Assembly: GCF_024763615.1 (NCBI RefSeq)
Contig: NC_077222.1
Location: forward strand, 63,798,001-63,862,000
Reading direction: 5' to 3'
Length of the DNA stretch: 64,000 nucleotides
DNA from: Phlebotomus papatasi
Taxonomy: Eukaryota > Arthropoda > Insecta > Diptera > Psychodidae
Below are positions 57,995-64,000 of this stretch, piece by piece. The translations under genes and the position numbers were made by a program. The notes beneath the pieces were generated by a model, which was given only the letters and a program-made list of their open reading frames with translations, was not told where the DNA came from and made no database searches. The number at the start of each line of letters is the position of its first letter. Within the stretch, counting starts at the first letter, position 1.

Positions 57995-59091
57995 ATCTCG
58001 TTGAGTAAAACTTGATGCAGAGGTACGTTAAAAACACCATAGAAGACTTTAAAACGAGTTAATTCAAAAACATACAAGAGGAAAGGAAATACTTTATGTT
58101 CAATGCAATAAACCCCTTGTATGATCACAATGTTGAGGTTATTTTGAAAATGCGCACTTGAAACATTCGCAAATGGCAAACTTCAATGAAAATCATATTC
58201 TCCATCCATCAGAATGGCAATGCCACAGATTTTCTGTTTCACTTGGCTCATTTTATATCTTTTCTCCACTGTATATTTGCCCATCCACTTCTGTATATAT
58301 GTACTTTTCTGGTATTCATCATAAAAGTGGTCTCTGCCTGGAAGAGCACCCATACAGTCATACATTCTTCCTAAATTTTTGGAGCACCAGTTTTAAAGCA
58401 TAAACAGGGTTTTTATTTACTCATCAATTCATAAGTTTATCGTATAGAGATAGGCATCATTTGGTAGGGTGAGCGAGACAGGATGAGATGAAAATTAAAG
58501 ATTGTGGGATACCCCAGTCTTTCATATCCAGTACGGGACCAATGGATGGTAATTAAACTATCTAGCACCGAGAGTCACCAACACCATATAAACTAATCCA
58601 TTAAATCGAAGGTTAAGTACTTAGTAGAATGAGACATAAGTCAGACTCGTCTTGTATGCTCTCACACAAACATCACAAATCTCGTCCATTCTAGAAATGT
58701 AACAATTTCCATGACAATAGGGATAGTATTTGGGGGTAAGGGATGTTCTTCTATGTAGTATGGCTTTCTATGTAAGGATCGAGTCATTGGAAAAAGTTGG
58801 ATTTTGCAGGCATAAAACCATCCCTTTCGACGGAGTCTAGTCACCACACCAAGTAAAAGTGGTAAAACCCCAAAAGAAGATGCCTTAGCAACTCTCTATA
58901 AGCCAAAAGAGAGACGCCAAAGTAGATTCCTTTGTGTTAATTTTGAACGCTTTGCTGCTTGAGAAATATATAATATGAGGAATGTATACGGCTTGTATAT
59001 AGTTCTGGGCACACATTTTAAAGTGGAGTCAGATGGCTATGAAGGGGAGTTCTCGTCTCGTGTTGTCTGTTTTTTTTTGTCTTCTTCTTAC
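57995..59091 (-). other. Putative intron start downstream of candidate first exon
   Basis: If the exon at 59092-59186 is real, this is the beginning of its first intron, since GTAAGA starts at 59091 on the minus strand. The stretch holds no recognised repeats and no clear acceptor/exon pair. Confidence 0.3.
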
Positions 59092-59186
59092 CTGATTTGT
59101 GGGACCCCAGCGGCAGCCTGCATCGGTGGCGGTATATTATACGGAAAAGGTAATTTAGCAGCCACAGCCGGATTCTCGAATAGCAT
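59092..59186 (-). CDS. Candidate first coding exon of an unidentified gene
   Basis: On the minus strand, an ATG at 59186 in a CAGCCATGC context opens 31 codons plus two bases: MLFENPAVAAKLPFPYNIPP, then PMQAAAGVPQI. The exon ends at CAG/GTAAGA, a near-consensus splice donor (donor GT at 59091-59090). Reading on gives an in-frame TAA within the donor, as expected if the frame continues only after splicing. A TATA-like box lies about 80 bases upstream. The peptide is rich in Ala and Pro, like N-termini of many transcription or RNA-binding regulators, but I do not recognise it. No downstream exon was found, so the gene would extend left of or within the window through a long intron. Confidence 0.45.
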
Positions 59187-59266
59187 GGCTGAAGACGTAG
59201 TTAAATATTTTGTCTGTGATTGCTGGACCCTTATGTCGTCCCCGTTCACCAATGTGCCTTCAACTT

Positions 59267-59274
59267 CTTATATA
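59267..59274 (-). promoter_or_regulatory. TATA-like box upstream of the candidate exon
   Basis: TATATAAG on the minus strand, about 80 bases before the ATG at 59186. A start site 25-30 bases downstream would give a 5' UTR of about 50-60 bases. The surrounding region is GC-richer than most of the window. Position and sequence suit a core promoter, but nothing confirms transcription. Confidence 0.4.
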
Positions 59275-61949
59275 TCTTCCCCAGCAACGCAACACCAACT
59301 AATCAAGAATCTCTCTGCACTTTTCGTTTTTATGGCTTAATATTGCCTTTTTTCACTTTTTTTTTTCAAAAAAAAAAATTATTTTCTTGTCTCTAATCTC
59401 GTTATGAGTTTTTTTTTTTCTCAAATTTCTTTCAAGATAATATTATTCTTTGAAACTTTGTTGTTTTTCGCAAAACCTCCAAGTCTCGAGAGTAGAATCT
59501 TTTGAATTTACAATGTTACTTCAATGTATTCTATGGCTTGCGATATAATTCTGTGACACTTCTATTTCATTTTTAATCAAATCATACGGCAAGTTGGATG
59601 TTTATCGTATTCCGCGCACAAAACTCAATTATTACCGAATTTCCGGATAAAAGTAATCCTGAATTAATTAAAATAAAAACGAACTCCTATGGAAATTGAG
59701 GAAATGACACTTATTGATAGCCGCCTTTTCGCCCTTTCTTTAATATCCTTCGATTTTTTTTTGTCAATTTCTTTTTCTCCTTCTTTTTCTTTCCCTTCAA
59801 AATTCCCGGTTGTGTCTCACACAATTAACTTTGAGCTACCTGGCTCACTAATAGTCCTACAATCACCAGTACTGCTTGCAAACATCAACGATTATTGATC
59901 ATTTCACCGGTAGAAACAATACACAACTCAAAAACTGTGGATGTTTAATCAATTTACAAACAAAAAGAAAAAAACAACGATCGAGTTTCGAAATACTGTC
60001 AAAGTACACATTCACGATACTACGGTCGAGACCGGACTAAAATGACTGTCTGTGCATGTGTAGCTCCTACCTAGTGTTCCAACTTCTTCTGTAGTTGGCA
60101 AAAATAAAGGGGGGTGAGTGAGTGAGACAACTATCTGGTGACGCCAAGTGTGTGTATTTGTACTACTGAGTTGAAATATATTCGACGTTGAGTTGGAACA
60201 CCATCTCGTTTTACTCCTGGAAAATTACTGTCTCTTTCGATTTTACTAACCAACATGAAATTTATACATAGTAATTTTCCTATGTCAAATAATTGCGCAC
60301 GCACTCTTCTATCGATCTCTTTCCCACAGCATGCCAAGCATCTGTCAAAAGCAAAATGGCCCTTGACGCCGATATATCGTTCTCGTTTTGCACTCTTATG
60401 TGTGCATTTGGAAACAATTGAACAGTAATCATTATGGTGGTGTATGTCATTAGAGTGAGACAACTAGTTGACATGAATATCGGATTTTGGCATATTGGTA
60501 TGAACTGTTGGATGACAAAAAAAAAATTGGGGGGATGAAAATTTATACGGTATTCGCCTATTCACTGAATCTTCTACGCTATGTGGGGACCATTTTCGCT
60601 CTTTATATACATTCACATGGGATTTAGTTATGATTTTACTCCTTCTCCCTCCCACACTCACACATACCTTCCGGCACCTTCAAGCTTGTGTCACGAATTG
60701 ACTTAAGGCACATAGTCCACCCCTGAGGCCACCCCACATTTTTACGTGCCCTCGCTTTAATTTTTTCTCACCATCTCCCTCACTCCAACCATCGTCTCGT
60801 CAACGTGGACGCAAGTATAAATTTGATAAAATTGCCGTTTAGAATTTTGACATTTCCGCGTTGCAGTGCGTTCAATTATTCAATGAAATTTCTCGCTAAT
60901 GCACCCAATCTCTGACTTATCAATTTGTAACAAATAAAAAAAAATGGTAAATGATTGAAATACCACGCTAAATGACCAATTAATAATTAAAAACACGTGT
61001 AGATTATGTGTTAATTATGGAATACTACAAAGCGCCCATGCATGGTAAATCAGTGAGAAGGAAAAAAAACTACACATGTAGTTAATAATGTTCTACTAAA
61101 AGTATAGACTTGACCATTACTGCAAAATTTCAATTATTCATCGCCTCCCCTTACTCATTAGTGTGGTTCACGTCAAAATCAGCTAACCCGTTTCTGCATA
61201 TTTCTAATATTTTCTTTTCCCCTTCAAAACCAATGGCCCCAACAACCCTCCGCCACTGTAAGTCGATTTTCTATATACCTACCGGGGAATGGGGTGAGCG
61301 CGTGAAAATCTGTAAATCATTAGCAATCCATAAAACACCTTTTAGGGGGCAAAGGGTATGAGCAAAAATGTGTGTTCAACGCAGGGGTCGCGGTACGCAC
61401 CCATACTCTTTCTTAATCATCAATTTATTTGCATGCCCCCCCGAAAACCCCATCCCTTGCATGATGTGCTCCTTTTACCGCGAAGGAATACCGCTTTCTC
61501 AACAATACACCATCCGTAAGCTGATGCGGTAGGTACACAATTTACCGTCTTGGTTTGCTGTATCGCTTACAATGTAGAGGAATTGAATGGGTTGCGCGGC
61601 TGATCTTAACATAAGGGGGGTGAAGAAACCTATGTGGTGGAAGTGTACCTACATATAGATGAATTACATAGCACACAATTATTCCTCATGACATAGTACA
61701 TGGGTTGTTCAGAAATCTTAAGGCTTCATGTGTTTATTGTTTAAATCTAAGTATTTAGCAAAGCATTTTTTGGTACGCTACATTCTTGCTAAAACTCACT
61801 CAGAGAGTCATACATTGTACTAAAGAAGGTATGTAAAATTCATTAACTGACATCTCTCAAAGTTTAATCACAGGTACACTAAGTTACATTTACAACCCGA
61901 ATTAAAATTTAAATCACCTCTTGTTGACGTACTGCTTTGTTCACATTGG
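59275..61949. other. Repeat-poor flank, possible upstream regulatory DNA
   Basis: Compared with the rest of the window this stretch lacks recognisable MITEs and has several GC-richer blocks (60000-60800, 61100-61630). A possible 5' splice donor on the minus strand, GAAG/GTATGTG at about 60669, could belong to an alternative untranslated exon. No other gene is supported. Confidence 0.3.
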
Positions 61950-61951
61950 TA

Positions 61952-62167
61952 GGGGAATGTTAGCATGGTTCGCACAGAGTGAACCTTCAAACAACGCAAA
62001 TTTTCTCTTTGTTTCCAAAGTGCTAGTTCGTCATTTCTTAGCCATAAGATAGATAATTATTAAGCTCATGAGACGAGATGAGAAATAGTATGTCAGCTCT
62101 TTGCAAACAAGGAGAAAATTCACATCGTTTGAAGGTTCACTCTGTGCGAACCATGCCTACATTCCCC
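61952..62167. mobile_element. TA-flanked MITE, GGGGAATGTTGGCATGGT family, copy 2
   Basis: 216 bp, TA at 61950-61951 and 62168-62169. The ends GGGGAATGTTAGCATGGTTC and GAACCATGCCTACATTCCCC are inverted. It is collinear with 5395-5606 (TTTCTTAGCCATAAGA, AAGCTCATGA, CACATCGTTTGAAGG). Confidence 0.85.
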
Positions 62168-62489
62168 TATATCCATTTAATGCAATGAACCAAATATGAT
62201 GCAACAGGAAGCAGTAATATAATGCTTTATAATGGGATATACAGCAAAGGTGTACATTACGCACTAGATATTTCAAAAATTAACAGTTTGTAGTATAAAC
62301 AATAAAAACAGTGTGTAAACCTATTCCCAATGATAATACAACTATATATTAGCCGAAATTCTGGACATTATACACGTTTCTATTCAATTACTTTCCTGGG
62401 ATGCATCCCCAAATTCTTTGTGGTATCATTGGGTACAGTGACTCTGGATTTGTATCTCTGAGTTCCGAAAATCAGGTTAATCAAACTAA

Positions 62490-62700
62490 TACGGGCTTCA
62501 GACCTAAGGCTTAGCTATCTGGCTTAACTTTTCTAATTCCTCATCAAGCACGCTTTTTTAGAAAATTGTTATTTAGGATTGAATATTAAGGGCATATGAT
62601 TCATTAGATTTTGAAAAATCAATAAAATGGCTTGTTATTAAGATTTTTGAGACCTTTGGGAACTGGTCTAAACCTCCAGTCTGAAGCCGGAATAAAACGT
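62490..62700 (-). repeat. Dispersed repeat with CTTCAGAC inverted ends, copy 3
   Basis: The left end GGGCTTCAGACCTAAGGCTT and right CTAAACCTCCAGTCTGAAGC are inverted. Read in reverse it matches 19670-19886 (AAAAGTTAAGCC, CTTCAGACTGGAGGTTTAG order). Confidence 0.5.
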
Positions 62701-62934
62701 TAGAGAACAAGGACAAGAGGCTTCTCTGGCAATCTGACTGGATGCTGACAGTTAGTAAAATAGCAAATTTTAATGATCCTTAGTATATTGTTAATACTAA
62801 CGCTATAGTCTACAACAGGAGGCAGCCAAAATCCCGAATAATCAATAACCTGAAAGGAATGAAATTATATGGAGGATAATTTGTAGAATAATTTCTCAAT
62901 ACACAAAAAATTTCCACAGAAAGAATGTCAACGT

Positions 62935-63170
62935 TGTAAAACCAAAAAAAAAAATGGAAACTTAACAATGTACAAAATGGCAATTAAAGCCGGTACATTA
63001 AAATAAATAAATAATAATAATAATGTTTTGAAGCTTAATTATTCCCTTATTAAGAGAAGTAATAATAATAATAATAATAATAATAATATATTTATTCACA
63101 AAAAAAGAATTAATTATTATTTAATAATTAATTATTTAATTATTAATAATTATTAAATTATTAATAATTA
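62935..63170. repeat. AAT microsatellites and AT-rich palindromic tract
   Basis: Tandem AAT runs lie at about 63002-63025 and 63059-63088, followed by a TTAATAATTAATTATTTAAT-like tract (63106-63170) that is largely self-complementary. The first run follows CCGGTACATTAAAATAAAT and may be the tail of a retroelement. Confidence 0.6.
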
Positions 63171-63222
63171 AAGCCAAATTCAATTTAATCAATATCCAAA
63201 GTTCAATCTGATCGAATACTAA

Positions 63223-63476
63223 CACTGAGAGAAATCCGAAAAAGTCAAAATAACATTCCGGAAATGTTAATTTTACTCTGCAGTATTGATCCGAAAACGG
63301 TGTAAATATTATCCTTTTTAAGTGCATCATGAGATAAAGTTACCCTTCTTTCATGTTGATTTTACCCTTAAAAGGTGCAAAATTAACATTAAAAAATGTT
63401 GATATATTTTTACACCCAAAAAGTGTTAAAGTTATGACGAAAAAAAAGTTAATCGCAGCCTCTTTTTTTCTCAGTG
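63223..63476 (+). mobile_element. CACTG...CAGTG MITE, copy 4
   Basis: 254 bp, AA on each side (63221-63222, 63477-63478). CACTGAGAGAAATCCGAAAA at the left, CTTTTTTTCTCAGTG at the right. Collinear with the 53006 copy. Confidence 0.85.
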
Positions 63477-63478
63477 AA

Positions 63479-63792
63479 TCTTACATTGAATTGTCAGTAA
63501 TACAATAACCCATATACTTAAACTTAAATTTAAACTTGTAGGACTCTGATTTTACCAGACTTGATGCAGGTCAAACATCCTAACAAAATTGATATATATT
63601 TGCAATGTAATATGTGGGTGATTTAATAAAAGGTGTAGACAATTATGCAAATTATATGGTGCTACCTAATCTTACATAGTCACAGATAAGTACTGCTTAT
63701 TAGAATTGGTACTCGGGGTAATCATCTTATTAATGGACACCTAATAATTTAAAAGTGAATTACCGTCCTTTATACAACATATTTGGACGAAA
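63479..63792. other. No gene seen
   Basis: AT-rich spacer before the edge element. Confidence 0.4.
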
Positions 63793-64000
63793 CAGTGGTG
63801 GCCAAAATAATAGGACCACCCCTGCAAAAACCATTATTTTTTCTTTTGTATTATTTTATTCCGATTTGTTCAAATAATTTTGATGTAGAAATGTTCAAAT
63901 AATTATCTTACGTCAAACACATATTTTTTTGGTTGCATGAGACCTCTATTTTACACAGAATGTGTCAATAGTAAAATTCTGTTTTAACAACGTAATAGGT
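63793..64000 (+). mobile_element. Left end of a Tc1-like element, cut by the window
   Basis: CAGTGGTGGCCAAAATAATA followed by GGACCACCC has the look of terminal repeats of Tc1-like elements, which commonly start CAGT and contain an AAAATAATAG stretch. The expected TA just before it is AA here. The rest lies outside the window, so neither the second end nor a transposase can be checked. Confidence 0.5.

Noticed and set aside
58975..59340. 121-codon plus-strand ORF over the candidate exon
   Set aside because: Its most protein-like part is the complement of the minus-strand exon at 59092-59186. The minus strand has the ATG context, donor and TATA-like box; the plus strand has none.

Overview
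This is an AT-rich eukaryotic window that looks like insect, most likely dipteran, intergenic or intronic DNA. There is no operon-like packing and no long open reading frame. The sequence is dominated by short DNA transposons and their non-autonomous derivatives (MITEs), most of them flanked by TA target duplications as in the Tc1/mariner/pogo superfamily. The assignment to insects rests on repeat style and on one candidate promoter/exon, so it is an inference, and I do not name a species.

Only one candidate host-gene piece was found. It is a first coding exon on the minus strand at 59092-59186, with a TATA-like box about 80 bases upstream of its ATG and a strong splice donor (CAG/GTAAGA). 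If it is real, much of the window to its left may be intron and the region to its right may be promoter DNA. The encoded N-terminus is rich in Ala and Pro and I did not recognise it.

Layout. 0-16 kb: scattered MITEs, including a Harbinger-like element with a decayed MADF/SANT-like ORF (1258-1838). 16-24.4 kb: palindromic elements, including a head-to-tail array of four 145-150 bp palindromes (23.8-24.4 kb). 26-36 kb: the most structured part. It contains a three-level nest of transposons (28013-32381) whose core is two Tc1-type transposase fragments joined as a 1.65 kb inverted repeat. It also contains a 260-bp tandem duplication in which one copy carries a piggyBac-like and a hAT-like insertion, while the neighbouring copy preserves both sites uninserted. 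37-45 kb: more TA-flanked elements, two with other elements nested in them, and a pogo-like element with remains of a DNA-binding domain. 46-58 kb: further MITE copies and tRNA-derived SINE-like sequences. 58-62 kb: the candidate exon and comparatively GC-richer, repeat-poor flanks. 62-64 kb: MITEs, AAT microsatellites and the end of a Tc1-like element cut by the window edge.

The elements group into families with several copies each. Target duplications can be read directly for many: TA, TTA/TCA/TAA, TTAA, an 8-bp duplication, and 2-bp A/T duplications for the CACTG family. No element here has an intact transposase, so any mobility would have depended on enzymes encoded elsewhere.
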